From: Streptomyces zinciresistens K42
GTDB lineage: Bacteria; Actinomycetota; Actinomycetes; Streptomycetales; Streptomycetaceae
Assembly (NCBI RefSeq): GCF_000225525.1
Contig: NZ_AGBF01000001.1
Coordinates: 202,419-266,418, forward strand
Direction of reading: 5' to 3'
DNA length: 64,000 nt
The notes under the pieces were generated by a model. That model ran no database searches and was not told where the DNA came from. It saw only the letters and a list, made by a program, of their open reading frames with translations. Positions 35,001-43,257 of the stretch are shown here, piece after piece. Each line of letters opens with the position of its first letter. Position 1 is the stretch's first letter. The position numbers and the translations under genes are program-made.

Positions 35001-35771
35001 GTCGCCGAGTTCGTCCTCGGCGATCTGGGAGAGGGTCTCGCCGGAACGTACGGTGTGCTCGCGGTGCCCGGCGTCCTCGGTGTGCTGCGCGTCCTGGGGC
35101 TGCGTGTGCTTCCAGTCCTTGGGCATGAGCAGCTTCCAGCCCGGCTGCAGGACACCGCGGGCGGAGAAGGTCGTGCCGTCAACCATGGTGCGCCCGTCGT
35201 TGGCCTGTGCGATCTCCGTCCAGCGGTTGGCGTCACCGAGTTCCTGCAGCGCGATCTTCGTAAGGCTGTCGCGGGGCTGGACGGTGTAGCTCGACGCGGA
35301 CGCGGACGCGGCGGACTGCTGGGCGCTGGCGGGCGCGCTCTGCGGCGCTGTGGCGGTCACCGACGGAGCGTGTGCAGGGGCGTGGGACGGGGCGGCCATG
35401 GCGGCCTGGGCCGGCAGCAGGAGCAGGACGCCGCCGACCAGGGTGGCGGCCAGCCGCTGAACGCCCAGTGTCGGCATGGACAGGCTCGGCCGGCCGCGCA
35501 GCTGCGCGGGGATCTCCAGCAGGGTGCACACGGCGAAGACGGCCCAGCCGGCCCACCCGCCGGCCATCACCACGGCGAAGAACGGCGCACCGAGGTTGCG
35601 GGACGTCATCAGGGCGGTGATCTCGTCCAGGGAGACCCCGTGCGGGAGCAGCACGCCGGTGAGGAACCACAGCAGGGCGGGCAGCCCGGCCAGCAGGGCG
35701 AGCAGGGCCAGGAGGCTGGCCAGGCCGCGCGCGAGGTTCGCGGCGAGGCTGCCGGAGCGGCGGGGTGTCAT
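32043..35771 (-). CDS. Giant LysM-BTAD membrane protein at end of Tad operon
   Basis: A 1242-residue protein. The N-terminus has hydrophobic spans (GLASLLALLALLAGLPALLW, FFAVVMAGGWAGWAVFAV, AATLVGGVLLLLPAQAAMA). Two LysM-like repeats follow at about residues 165-290 (VQPRDSLTKIALQELGDANR and VRSGETLSQIAEDELGDAAD), then a Pro/Asp/Glu linker and a further span SLFAATVLAVLGARRA. After a long cytoplasmic, acidic region, the last ~240 residues form a winged-helix plus bacterial transcriptional activator (BTAD) domain (NSLTEIAAWLVLHPGRNRHE). ATG 35771 follows the TadG stop by 8 nt. It may link wall or pilus state to transcription; relatives occur at the end of streptomycete Tad loci. Confidence 0.85.
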   Translation of the reverse strand: MTPRRSGSLAANLARGLASLLALLALLAGLPALLWFLTGVLLPHGVSLDEITALMTSRNLGAPFFAVVMAGGWAGWAVFAVCTLLEIPAQLRGRPSLSMPTLGVQRLAATLVGGVLLLLPAQAAMAAPSHAPAHAPSVTATAPQSAPASAQQSAASASASSYTVQPRDSLTKIALQELGDANRWTEIAQANDGRTMVDGTTFSARGVLQPGWKLLMPKDWKHTQPQDAQHTEDAGHREHTVRSGETLSQIAEDELGDAADYMDIAQLNQGKKQVDGRTFTDPDDIHPGWQLALPHTGSPAPDKPAEEHEDGDHDSPAEQDDSAKDPSDTAPPEQPAAPDRDAAGSDTNRDTMPSTPAPEQTAPEQASPAPADDHTPDAEPAGEEAGPSVAVTAAAVTSLFAATVLAVLGARRAHQQRRRRHKRRIPMPEANTPSAELEQEMRANSSADGLDLLHQALRTLAANCARSGRPLPEIEAARLDARGLELHLSAPAPAIAPFTESESDPAVWWCPARGTSLLGPDEGRDITAPYPALVSIGETPAGDPVLVNLETIGLLQLHGSTDDVTSVMLGMAVELASSALTDDTALLLSGLGAELEAVFPARIQHHAQLAAALDELRAHDALQRGALDAAGADSLLDARLSADGGDTWIPRVLMCPTAPSGQHAETLSDLLSSRPRTALAVITSAEEALQLPGAWLVPAAPGAAVQLPGLDLTVTLQRLEPHAYGPLLDLLGTANRTDDVPAPAWTKAAEDSTAATGAAGEMQAAGRPSREVPVHVSSTTAGDFATALPDFSALAPAAEAPAAPGEAETAGDGGLSPEASGDSALAPDAATYPEEESAYDDFEPKWEPPAPEDRGEDEGSEDIWRTDEDSALNPAVSSAAVPTSEDLNEQVTPSAPDSEAPLDFDEVIAEVLDEQTTASSTDMADELDETSDGAARPEGAPADEAHQQHPSPEAAAVQAPRPPLARVTAVTSHILAALNTPPDPPAAPQIRVLGTVDVVGALGRVESYRRNSLTEIAAWLVLHPGRNRHELDEAIWPGQRVNAKTRNTSISKLRTWLGRDPRLPADAPDSTYLLPVTDGVYSFNADVTADWHQFQDLYAKGMHHHGEDADTALAHALALVRGRPFSGIDQSRYAWAEHNIQEMISASVDVAHELAMRRMSARDFRAAASAVSIGLTCDIQAELLYRDLFQIYSETGDRAGLERTAHQLNRISTETGLDSSPETVALLNALLAANSVVGTAIA

Positions 35772-35779
35772 GGCAGGTC

Positions 35780-36235
35780 TCACTCCTCAGGGGCGCCGAC
35801 GCCGTGGAGCAGCTCGGCCGAGGCGTGGCCTTCGACGTCCAGCGAGGGCTGGCCGAGGATCTGCAGGAAAACGGTGGGGCGTTGGGTGGTGACGTCGACG
35901 GTGATGGTGGTGCCGTTGCCGGCGACGGTGACGGTGCCGTCCACGCCGGCGGCGGACAGGTAGCGGCGGGCCTCGGCTGCGGCCTTGCCCGGGTCGAGGA
36001 CGACGGCGTCGCCGGGAACGGCCTGGCTCTCGTCGATGGCCTGCGCGCCGGCCCGGGCGGCTTCGGCGGCGAGCGCGTCGGCGTGCTCGATGTCGCGCAG
36101 TTTGCCGCCCAGGTCGTAGGTGATCCCGAGCATGATCAGCAGGGGGATCACCATGAGGATCCACCACAGCGACAGGGAGCCGTCATCGGCGCGCAGCCGG
36201 GCGCGGAGCGGGTGAAGGCGCATCGGGAGTCTCAT
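35780..36235 (-). CDS. TadG-like pilus assembly protein
   Basis: A 151-residue protein with one N-terminal membrane span (GSLSLWWILMVIPLLIMLGI) and an extracellular remainder (AAEARRYLSAAGVDGTVTVA). This matches the TadE/TadG-like pseudopilin family; the leader is RADDGSLSLWW. ATG 36235 overlaps the upstream stop (ATGA). It is the last small component of the Tad operon before the LysM-BTAD gene. Proposed role: minor pilus subunit or assembly factor. Confidence 0.78.
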   Translation of the reverse strand: MRLPMRLHPLRARLRADDGSLSLWWILMVIPLLIMLGITYDLGGKLRDIEHADALAAEAARAGAQAIDESQAVPGDAVVLDPGKAAAEARRYLSAAGVDGTVTVAGNGTTITVDVTTQRPTVFLQILGQPSLDVEGHASAELLHGVGAPEE

Positions 36236-36663
36236 CGCTGGCGGTACCTGTCGATCACGGAGGTGAAGGACGACTCGACGGTCTTGGAGCCGAATCCGCT
36301 GCCGAGGTCGGCGAGTTGGACGGTGCACCGCACGCGTGCGGTGACCGCTCCGTACGCGCCGAGCGGGGCGGAGAAGCCGGAGGTGTCCACGGTCACGGAC
36401 GTGCTCGAGCAGTGGAGCTTGCGTTCGGCGAACGCCGCCTGGGCCGCGGCCACGGCGCGTGGGTGGGCCTGGCCGGCGGTGCGTGCGAGGGAGGCCTCGC
36501 GGGCGGCGTCGGCGGCCGCGGCGTCGACCGCGTTGTCCGCGGTGATGATGCGCCCGGCGGTCATGGCCAGGGCGAAGAACACAAGCACGGCCGGGACCCA
36601 GAGAACGAACTCGAGCGCGATACGGCCCGAGTCGTCGGCCAGGTCCCGGCGCCACGGCGCCAT
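36232..36663 (-). CDS. tadE: TadE-like minor pilin
   Basis: A 143-residue TadE-like protein. The leader DDSGRIALEFVLWVPAVLVF has the conserved Gly, Glu (fifth-residue position) and hydrophobic helix of TadE proteins cleaved by the prepilin peptidase. The extracellular part contains two Cys (HCSSTSV and VRCTVQL) that could form a disulfide. ATG 36663 overlaps the previous stop (TGATG) and the stop overlaps the TadG ATG. Expected to be a minor pilus subunit. Confidence 0.85.
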   Translation of the reverse strand: MAPWRRDLADDSGRIALEFVLWVPAVLVFFALAMTAGRIITADNAVDAAAADAAREASLARTAGQAHPRAVAAAQAAFAERKLHCSSTSVTVDTSGFSAPLGAYGAVTARVRCTVQLADLGSGFGSKTVESSFTSVIDRYRQR

Positions 36664-37070
36664 CACGGGTTGGACCACCTCTCCACCGGGCCCGCCGCGT
36701 GCTCGGTCACGGTGATGTTCAGACCGAGCACGGACTGGGCCTTGCCGGTCACGGTGAATTCGATGCGGTCGGCGCTGCTGCGCGCGCTCACGCTGGGGGT
36801 GAGGAGGGTGTCTCCGACGCGGTCGAAGACCGCGTCGGCCCGCCTGACGCCCTCGCCGGGGGTGCTGCCGTAGCCGCGGGCGCCGGCCACCGCCTCGCGG
36901 GCGGCGGTGGTCGCTGCGGTCTTGGCGTAGTAGATGTTGCAGGCGTCCACCACGAGGAACAGCAGCATCAGGACCGCGGGAAAGCAGATGAGCATCTCCA
37001 GCGATGCGTCACCGTCGTCCTGACGCAGCCGTCTCGCCTGGCGGCGGAGCCATCTGGGGCACCGGATCAC
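36663..37070 (-). CDS. tadE: TadE-like minor pilin
   Basis: A 135-residue TadE-like protein. QDDGDASLEMLICFPAVLML carries the conserved Glu of the prepilin-type helix at the right place. The rest is a small extracytoplasmic domain (NIYYAKTAATTAAREAVAGA). GTG 37070 gives the start; RBS evidence is weak. It follows the 76-residue putative pilin by 3 nt and overlaps the next TadE gene. A role as minor pilin is inferred from family and operon. Confidence 0.82.
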   Translation of the reverse strand: MIRCPRWLRRQARRLRQDDGDASLEMLICFPAVLMLLFLVVDACNIYYAKTAATTAAREAVAGARGYGSTPGEGVRRADAVFDRVGDTLLTPSVSARSSADRIEFTVTGKAQSVLGLNITVTEHAAGPVERWSNP

Positions 37071-37073
37071 AGG

Positions 37074-37304
37074 TCACAGACCCGTCATGCCGTCGAGCTT
37101 GCCCTGGCCGAGGATCTTGAACGCGGCGATGGCGGCGCCGGCGAAGACGACCACGGCGACGATCCACATGATCATCGAGACGTCGTTGTTGCCGCGGTCG
37201 TCTTCCTCGCGCAGCTCGTCCAGGTGCCGGCCGAGTCGCTCGGCGAGGTGGAGCACGGCGGCGTGGGCGTGGACTGCTATCCGCAGGTTCAGGTTTCCGG
37301 TCAT
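37074..37304 (-). CDS. Small membrane protein, candidate Flp-type pilin
   Basis: A 76-residue protein with a charged N-terminus and one C-terminal hydrophobic helix (SMIMWIVAVVVFAGAAIAAF). Its place between TadC and the TadE genes, size and single helix fit the major Flp-type pilin of streptomycete Tad loci. A classical G/xxxxEY leader site is not obvious (DRGNNDVSMIMW), so processing by the prepilin peptidase is uncertain. ATG 37304. Confidence 0.62.
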   Translation of the reverse strand: MTGNLNLRIAVHAHAAVLHLAERLGRHLDELREEDDRGNNDVSMIMWIVAVVVFAGAAIAAFKILGQGKLDGMTGL

Positions 37305-37326
37305 GATGCTGCCTTCCTTGCGTGGA

Positions 37327-38226
37327 TCAGATGGCGAAGATGCGGGCGAAGGCCGGGAATCCGAAGAACACCAGCAGCACCATGGACAGCAAGCTGACGG
37401 GCACTACGAGACTCTCGGATGCGGCGTTGGCGCGCGCCTGGTCGTCGGCGGCTTGCTCGGCAGCCAGGCTCTCGGCACGGCTGCGCAGGGTGGCGTAGAT
37501 GGCGGCGCCATCGGTGCCGGCGCTGGAGACGATGTCGGCGATGTCGTCGGCGGCCGGCAGGTCGAGCTCGTCGGCGATCTGACGCATCGCCTCCCAGGCG
37601 GGTGCACGGTCGAGGCGCGCGCGCAGCAAGGCGGCCTGGATGCGCTGGAAAACCCAGCCGCTGCCGACCTCCGCGGGCCGCTCCAGGGTGTCCTGCGCAC
37701 CGGCGCTGGAGATCCGTTCCATCGCGGCGAGTTCGGCGTACGCCATGATCGCCTGGGTGGCCTCGGCGCGGGCGCGCGCGGCGCGCCGGGCGAGCTGCCG
37801 GTCGGGCAGGAACCACATCGCCGCGCCGGTCAGCAGCCCGACCAGGCCGGACAGGGCGATGGGGAACTGGATGCCGGCCATCGCGACGATCAGGGTGAAC
37901 AGGGACGGCAGCAGCAGGCCCACGGTGAAGTGGAGCAGCTTCGCGCCGAACAGTTCACCGACTGATTCGCCCACCAGGTTCAGGTTCTTGACCGGGATGG
38001 TGATGCCGGGCCAGTGGCGTACGCGCTCGGCCACCGCCTCGCCCGTGCGGGTGAGGAAGGGCGCCTCGTCCTGGTCGCTCTTGCGGGAGCGGGGGGCCGG
38101 GGTGCCGTGCAGGCGTTCCAGGGCGGGGCCGAGAGCGGGCCCGGACGGGAAGAGCTCGCGCACGAGCAGGAACAGGCCGGCGCCCATACCGGCACCGATG
38201 AGCAATGACAGGGCGAGCGGGGTCAC
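37327..38226 (-). CDS. tadC: TadC, type II secretion F-domain protein
   Basis: A 299-residue inner-membrane platform protein of the Tad pilus. Hydrophobic spans lie at the N-terminus (LALSLLIGAGMGAGLFLL), the middle (FTVGLLLPSLFTLIVAMAG, IALSGLVGLLTGAAMWF) and the C-terminus (LLSMVLLVFFGFPAFARI). The central T2SSF domain contains AYAELAAMERISSAGAQ and DELDLPAADDIADIV. GTG 38226 overlaps the TadB stop (GTGA). Pairs with TadB to form the base on which the TadA ATPase acts. Confidence 0.9.
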   Translation of the reverse strand: MTPLALSLLIGAGMGAGLFLLVRELFPSGPALGPALERLHGTPAPRSRKSDQDEAPFLTRTGEAVAERVRHWPGITIPVKNLNLVGESVGELFGAKLLHFTVGLLLPSLFTLIVAMAGIQFPIALSGLVGLLTGAAMWFLPDRQLARRAARARAEATQAIMAYAELAAMERISSAGAQDTLERPAEVGSGWVFQRIQAALLRARLDRAPAWEAMRQIADELDLPAADDIADIVSSAGTDGAAIYATLRSRAESLAAEQAADDQARANAASESLVVPVSLLSMVLLVFFGFPAFARIFAI

Positions 38227-39128
38227 TTGGCTCCCTCCGGCTGCACGGCCGGCGCAGCCGCGGCCGTGGGTGTGGCGGGGACGGCGCTGCCCATGAAGCC
38301 CGGCAGGGTGACCGTGGCTCCGAGCCGGTTCATCCACCAGAACAGGGCGATGACGGCGGCGACCAGCAGCAGCATGACGATCATCCCCAGGGGGGTTCCG
38401 TAGGGGGCGACCTGCTCCTTGTTGAAGGAGGAGGCGATGACGACCACGACGGTGATGGCGCAGATCCAGCGGACCGTGGTGCGGTGCTTGGCCCGGTGGG
38501 CCTCGGTGTCACGGCGGCGGCGGACGATGTCCTTGGTCCGGGCCGCCATGTCGGACAGGACATCGGCCAGGCCCGGGCCGCGGTCGCGGATGCGCAGCAG
38601 CAGGGCCGCGGCGACCAGGTCGGCCCGCGGGTCGCCCAGGGCCCGGGCGAACGCGGTCAGGGCCTCGCGCGGCTCCATGCGCGAGTGCAGCCGCACGGCA
38701 AGGTCGGCGACCTCCCGCTCGATCGCCTTGGGCGCGGTGCGTACCGAGGTGGCGATCGCGTCCTCGATGCCGGTCCCGGTCATGACCAGGTCGGACAGGC
38801 GCTGGGTCCACTGGGCGAGCGCTTCGAGGCGCTCGATCTGCTCGGTCGCGGTCCGGTTGGGGTTCAGCAGCCACGGCAGGAAGAACACCGCCAGAGCCGT
38901 GAGCAGCGCCGAGGGCAGCCAGCCGGTGACCGTCCAGGTGAGCATGGCTCCACCGGCGGCGCCGGCGAGCTGCAGGCGCAGGACGCGGCGGGCACGGGGC
39001 GGACGGGCGGTGCGGACCTTCACCGGGCGGGCGGCAGCCGGGGCGCGGGTGCCGCGCACCCCGGCGACGATCAGCAGCAGGCCGGCCACCGCACCGGCGG
39101 CGGCGAATCCGGCAATCAGCATCCCCAT
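38223..39128 (-). CDS. tadB: TadB, type II secretion F-domain protein
   Basis: A 301-residue membrane platform protein, paralogue of TadC. Spans include GMLIAGFAAAGAVAGLLLIV, SALLTALAVFFLPWLL, and two near the C-terminus (ICAITVVVVIASS, IVMLLLVAAVIALFWW). The T2SSF core is WTQRLSDLVMTGTGIEDAI and DVLSDMAARTKDIVRR. ATG 39128 follows the TadA stop by 1-2 nt. A C-terminal Ala/Pro-rich tail is dispensable-looking. Confidence 0.9.
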   Translation of the reverse strand: MGMLIAGFAAAGAVAGLLLIVAGVRGTRAPAAARPVKVRTARPPRARRVLRLQLAGAAGGAMLTWTVTGWLPSALLTALAVFFLPWLLNPNRTATEQIERLEALAQWTQRLSDLVMTGTGIEDAIATSVRTAPKAIEREVADLAVRLHSRMEPREALTAFARALGDPRADLVAAALLLRIRDRGPGLADVLSDMAARTKDIVRRRRDTEAHRAKHRTTVRWICAITVVVVIASSFNKEQVAPYGTPLGMIVMLLLVAAVIALFWWMNRLGATVTLPGFMGSAVPATPTAAAAPAVQPEGAK

Positions 39129-39129
39129 C

Positions 39130-40692
39130 TCAGGCCACCTTGCCGTTCGGGCGGGCCGTCCAGGCCCCGATGTTCTGGTACGTGGACAGCCACTCCGGGT
39201 GGAATCCCGCCTGGAGCAGGTCGTCGAGGCAGGCGGGCTGGATGCCGGTGGGCACCGCGCGCCCGTCGGGGCCGGGGCTGTAGATCCGGTTGAAGGACGG
39301 AGCCCCGGTCAGTTCGCTGAACTCGCCGGTGACTTCCAGCACCTGGTGGACGAAACGTTCCTTCGTGCCGCCGTGCTCGGTGCGGTCGTCCATGTGGATG
39401 TGCACGACGAAGTCCAGTGCCATGGCGGCGGTGAGGTAGGCGAGTTCCTGCGTCATGCCGCCGCCGTGTTGGATGCACAGCTGGGCGATCCGGGCGAAGA
39501 CCGCGTCGGCCCGCTTGACGTGGATGGTGCACATCGAGCCGCCCTCGCCGGCGCTCATGGCCTGCAGCATGGGCACGATCTCCCTCGAGCGGACCTCCCC
39601 GACGATCATGCGGCGCAGCATCATGCGCAGCGACGGCGCGATCAGGTCGGCCAGCTCGATCTCACCGGCGTCCCGCCCGTCGACCCGTTCCCCGTTGCCC
39701 TCGCGGGCCTCCATCGGCACGACCTGCTGAAGGTGGCCGATCTCGTGCAGGAACAGCTCGTACTCGGTCTCCAGGGTGCCGACCCGCTCCTGGGGGTCGA
39801 TCTCGCGGGCGAGCGCGATGAGCATGGTCGTCTTGCCGACGCCCTGCGTCCCGCTGATCATGATGTTCTTGCGGGCGGCCATCGCGGCCTTGAGGAAGTG
39901 CATCAGGCTCGCGTCGATGGTGCCGAGTTCCACCAGCTTCTCCAGGCTGGCGTCGCGCACCCGCTGCTTGCGGATGACGACGTAGGGCCGCGGCGTGACC
40001 TCGGTCAGCGCCTGCAGACGCGAGGTGTCCGACAGGCGCAGGGCCAGCGTGGGGGAGGCCTTGGACAGGCTGCGCTCACCGGCTCCGTGGCGCCGGGCGA
40101 GCATCTGCAGCAGCTCGACGAGCTCCTCGTCGGACTCGGCGATCGGAGCGACCTTGCGGTTGGGCTGGTTCGCGTAGTCCACCCACACGTCGTCGCAGCC
40201 GTTGATCAGGATGTTCTCCACCGCGTCGTCGTCCAGGTAGGGCTGGAGCCGGCCGTGGGCGAACTGCAGGTCGAAGACGGCCTGGGCCAGGCTCGTCTCG
40301 TCCGCGGACGTCGGCGAGATCTGCCGGGCCGCGGAGAAGTCGGCGGCCCAGCGCGCCACGAGGTCCTGGATGATCTCCCAGCCGCGCTGCTCGGCCTCCT
40401 CGGCCGACATCTCCGTGCCGGCCGACTCCTTGTACGTCTGGTACTCCGGCGCGATTCGCGCGCTGAGCTCGTCCCGCAGGGACCGCACCGTGGCCCAGTC
40501 CCACAGCGCCGCGCGGCCGGCGGCCGTGGGCGCGCCGGGCAGCGCCGCCGGGGTGCGCTCGGCCGGCGCGGCCGTTCCGCCGTCCGCTGCGACGGGAACA
40601 TCGGCCGGTGTGCCGGAAGGCGAGACGGACGCAAACTGGCTCGGCCCGGGGGAGGTGGCCCCCGGGAACAGCGGCCTACCGCGCTGTGTCAT
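39130..40692 (-). CDS. tadA: TadA/CpaF pilus ATPase
   Basis: A 520-residue secretion ATPase that powers Tad pilus assembly. Walker A is IMISGTQGVGKTTMLI (about residue 290); the Asp box region is LETEYELFLHEI; Walker B/arginine segment RRMIVGEVRSREI; and the His box SMCTIHVKRADAVFARI. A ~65-residue Ala/Pro-rich N-terminus precedes the CpaF N-domain. ATG 40692 overlaps the tadZ gene by 17 nt. Full-length, all motifs intact. Confidence 0.95.
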   Translation of the reverse strand: MTQRGRPLFPGATSPGPSQFASVSPSGTPADVPVAADGGTAAPAERTPAALPGAPTAAGRAALWDWATVRSLRDELSARIAPEYQTYKESAGTEMSAEEAEQRGWEIIQDLVARWAADFSAARQISPTSADETSLAQAVFDLQFAHGRLQPYLDDDAVENILINGCDDVWVDYANQPNRKVAPIAESDEELVELLQMLARRHGAGERSLSKASPTLALRLSDTSRLQALTEVTPRPYVVIRKQRVRDASLEKLVELGTIDASLMHFLKAAMAARKNIMISGTQGVGKTTMLIALAREIDPQERVGTLETEYELFLHEIGHLQQVVPMEAREGNGERVDGRDAGEIELADLIAPSLRMMLRRMIVGEVRSREIVPMLQAMSAGEGGSMCTIHVKRADAVFARIAQLCIQHGGGMTQELAYLTAAMALDFVVHIHMDDRTEHGGTKERFVHQVLEVTGEFSELTGAPSFNRIYSPGPDGRAVPTGIQPACLDDLLQAGFHPEWLSTYQNIGAWTARPNGKVA

Positions 40693-41542
40693 GAGCGGCT
40701 CCCTTCGTCAGGCGGCGCAGGACGGTGGACGGGCGCAGTTCGGCCGGGGCGTGCAGCCGCAGGTGTTCCTGCACGGCCAGGGCCTGGAGAGTGCGGGCCA
40801 TCTCCGCGCCCTTGCGCATCAGCGGCGCGCCGGCGAAACCGCGGCCGCCGTCGCCGCCGTGGGTCAGGACACGGGCGGCCTTCTCGTCGAACGGCAGCTC
40901 CGCGAAGATCGGCAACTGGAGCTGCTCGGCGACATCGCGTGCCCGGTAGGGGCCTTCGCCGATCACGACGAGGCCGATGCGGCTGCTGTCGCGTCCGTGC
41001 AACTGCAGCGCCGCGCGCAGGGCCTCGACCCTGGGCTTGGCCGCGTGGACGGCGCGCAGCGTGGTGCGGACCACGATGGCGGTGAGGTCGGCGCTGCGGG
41101 CCAGGGCGCTGGCGGCGCCCGCGGCGCCGGAGCGGCCGAGGTCGACGAGGATGTCGTAGCCGCTCTCGCGCTGCTCCAGGTCGCGGAACAGCTGGGCAAG
41201 GCGGGGCCAGGTCTGGTGCAGGCCCGCGGCCTGGGCCGGGCTGGCCAGTCCGGGCAGCAGCAGCCGGTTGGCCTCCGCCTCCGGCTCGGACAGGTTCAGC
41301 AGCTGCTGCCAGAACACCTCCTCCAGGTGGCCGCGGCGGTCAGCGATCTGCAGGTGGTGCAGGCCGTGGTCGCCGAAGACGCGGGACTCGAGGTAGCCGG
41401 CCGCCACCGACCCGCCGTCCGGGTCGCATTCGGCCAGCACGACCCGCCGTCCGCCCGGCAGCGGCCAAGTCAGCAGAGCGGTGAGGGCGGTTGTGGTGGT
41501 GCCGGGACCACCGCTGGCGCCGCAGAACGCGATGACGGCCAT
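40676..41542 (-). CDS. tadZ: TadZ/CpaE-like MinD-family ATPase
   Basis: A 288-residue protein of the MinD/ParA superfamily as used to localise Tad pili. The deviant Walker A is GASGGPGTTTTAL, with the final GK-T region reduced to GTTTT, so nucleotide hydrolysis may be impaired. AECDPDGGSVAAGYLE provides the switch Asp, and IGLVVIGEGPYRARDV the distal part. ATG 41542 is 2 nt after the CpaB-like stop; the longer reading is a shadow. Probable cytoplasmic polar organiser for the pilus. Confidence 0.82.
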   Translation of the reverse strand: MAVIAFCGASGGPGTTTTALTALLTWPLPGGRRVVLAECDPDGGSVAAGYLESRVFGDHGLHHLQIADRRGHLEEVFWQQLLNLSEPEAEANRLLLPGLASPAQAAGLHQTWPRLAQLFRDLEQRESGYDILVDLGRSGAAGAASALARSADLTAIVVRTTLRAVHAAKPRVEALRAALQLHGRDSSRIGLVVIGEGPYRARDVAEQLQLPIFAELPFDEKAARVLTHGGDGGRGFAGAPLMRKGAEMARTLQALAVQEHLRLHAPAELRPSTVLRRLTKGAAHDTAR

Positions 41543-41543
41543 C

Positions 41544-42230
41544 TCAGCCCTCCGCCGGGACGATCGACAAGGTGACCTCTCCGGCCGCGGCCCAGATGGC
41601 CAGCCGGGTGCCGTCGAGCTGGGTGACGGCGAGGTCGACCACACGGGCGCCGGAGTTGTCCGGGCGGCCCACCTCGATCACCGTGGCCTGCATCGACTGC
41701 CCGGTCTCCTTGTCCTCATCGGTTGCTCCGGTCGCCGAGTCCTTCGGCGTATGGATCACCTTGACCTTCTGGCCCGGGCTCAGCCGGGTCGCCAGAAGCC
41801 GCGAGGGGGTGAGCGAGACACCGACCAGCTGCTCCCCGGCCTTGACGAGGGGTTCGTCCGTCACCGACGAGCGGGTCAGCAGGCTGCCGCGGGCCAGGCC
41901 CACCGTGGTGCGCTTGCCGATCAGCTTGTTCAGGTCGCGGGCCGGAACAGGGGTGAGCGCCGGATCGGTGGCGATCTGTGCTTCGACGAGGTCTTCGGCC
42001 TTCAGCTCGGCGCCCATGGGCACGTCCCGGGCGACGGCGACGACCGGCTCGCGGTGGCTGGTCTCCGTGTACAGCCAGCCGCCGGCGGCACCGGATATGC
42101 AGATCACGGCCACGCCGAGCGCGATCCAGCTGGAACGGCGCCGGCGAACGACGGGCTGGCGCACCAGCGACTGCGGAGCCGGCGCCGGGGGCGCAGTGTC
42201 GGGTGCTGACGGCTTGGCGGTGGTGCTCAT
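41544..42230 (-). CDS. cpaB: CpaB-like SAF-domain pilus protein
   Basis: A 228-residue protein with one N-terminal membrane span (WIALGVAVICISGAAGGWLY) and a SAF domain (VVAVARDVPMGAELKAEDLV, RTTVGLARGSLLTRSSV), matching CpaB/RcpC, periplasmic or envelope components of Tad systems. In Gram-positives it likely shapes the pilus channel through the wall. ATG 42230 has GAAGGAAG upstream. The N-terminal 30 residues are Pro/Ala-rich cytoplasm. Confidence 0.88.
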   Translation of the reverse strand: MSTTAKPSAPDTAPPAPAPQSLVRQPVVRRRRSSWIALGVAVICISGAAGGWLYTETSHREPVVAVARDVPMGAELKAEDLVEAQIATDPALTPVPARDLNKLIGKRTTVGLARGSLLTRSSVTDEPLVKAGEQLVGVSLTPSRLLATRLSPGQKVKVIHTPKDSATGATDEDKETGQSMQATVIEVGRPDNSGARVVDLAVTQLDGTRLAIWAAAGEVTLSIVPAEG

Positions 42231-42258
42231 GAACGGCTTCCTTCGCGGTGCGGGAGCA

Positions 42259-43257
42259 TCAGGGCTTGGCGACGGCCTGGGCCTCGCCGATGGTGATCTG
42301 GGCGGGCTCGGCCTCCCGCGTCGTGGTGATGTCGCCTTCCTGGCCACCGCCCACCCAGTGGACGACCCAGGTCGTGGTCGCCTTGACGGTGAAGGCGTTG
42401 TCCGGCTGAGAAGCGGATGTCTTGGTGTAGAGGTAGCCGCAGTCGGGGCTGGGCCGTCCGCCGAACCGCTTCTCGTATGGTGTGCCTGCGGTGGTGCATA
42501 CCTCGGTGCCGCCGTCCCCCATCACGTATTCGATCTTCTTCACGGTCGCGGTCGCGGTGACGGTGATGCCGGGCGCGGAGGCGCTGTCGGTGATGGGCCC
42601 CCAGGTGCGCAGCGTCTTGTTGTTCCAGATCCACACGGGCATGCCGACCAGGCCGGTCTTGCCGGCCCCCGGCGCGGTGCGGATGTCGGCGCCCAGCAGG
42701 CGCATCTTCTTGATCGCTTCCTGGGCCAGTTCCTCGGCCGTGGGACCGCCTCCGAACCCGGGCGGCGGGTTCAGGGACCAGGTGCTGCCACCCATGAGCT
42801 CCCGACCCGCGCCGGGGCAGGTCACGTTGTAGACCTTGCCCTTGGCGCGCTCGGCGTCGCTGTCGGGTGCCGCGGTACCCCATTCCCAGTCGGCAGCGTC
42901 CTTCGCCGGCTGTGGCTCGAGGATCTCCCAGTAGCACTGACCGACCGGGTTGAACCAGCCCATGTCCTCGTCGTAGCAGGGCACTTCACCGATGTCGTCC
43001 CACTCGATGTAGCACTTGGCGGACCCGCCGCCGCCCCCGCTCGGCTTGCCGCCCGGTTTCGGCTTGTCCGGCTTGTCCTGGCCGCCGCCCCCGCCCGCGT
43101 TGATGTCGCAGTCGGGGACGAGCTCGGGGCACGTGACGCCGCCGCTGGGCTTGTCCCCGTCCTCAGCGAAGGCCGGAGCGGCGAACAGGCCGAGGTGGAG
43201 GGGGACGGCCGCGGCGGCGGCCGCGAGGAGCACCCCGCGGCCGCGCAGGTTCAGCAT
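42259..43257 (-). CDS. Secreted Tad-locus protein, hypothetical
   Basis: A 332-residue exported protein. A signal peptide is clear (GVLLAAAAAAVPLHLGLFAA then APAFA-E cleavage). A Gly/Pro/Lys-rich linker follows, then a domain with several Cys (CYIEWDDIGEVPCYDEDMGW, GQCYWEILE, CPGAGRELMGGSTW, CTTAGTPYE, PDCGYLY), probably disulfide-bonded. ATG 43257 lies inside the end of the lipoprotein gene (7-nt overlap). Similar secreted proteins sit at the head of streptomycete Tad loci; function not known, possibly an adhesin or pilus-tip protein. Confidence 0.75.
   Translation of the reverse strand: MLNLRGRGVLLAAAAAAVPLHLGLFAAPAFAEDGDKPSGGVTCPELVPDCDINAGGGGGQDKPDKPKPGGKPSGGGGGSAKCYIEWDDIGEVPCYDEDMGWFNPVGQCYWEILEPQPAKDAADWEWGTAAPDSDAERAKGKVYNVTCPGAGRELMGGSTWSLNPPPGFGGGPTAEELAQEAIKKMRLLGADIRTAPGAGKTGLVGMPVWIWNNKTLRTWGPITDSASAPGITVTATATVKKIEYVMGDGGTEVCTTAGTPYEKRFGGRPSPDCGYLYTKTSASQPDNAFTVKATTTWVVHWVGGGQEGDITTTREAEPAQITIGEAQAVAKP

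Noticed and set aside
33783..35963. A 726-codon plus-strand open frame and other long frames opposite the Tad and LysM-BTAD genes
   Set aside because: They are shadows produced by GC3 bias; their sequence is Gly/Val/Ala low-complexity, while the minus-strand genes show clear domains.
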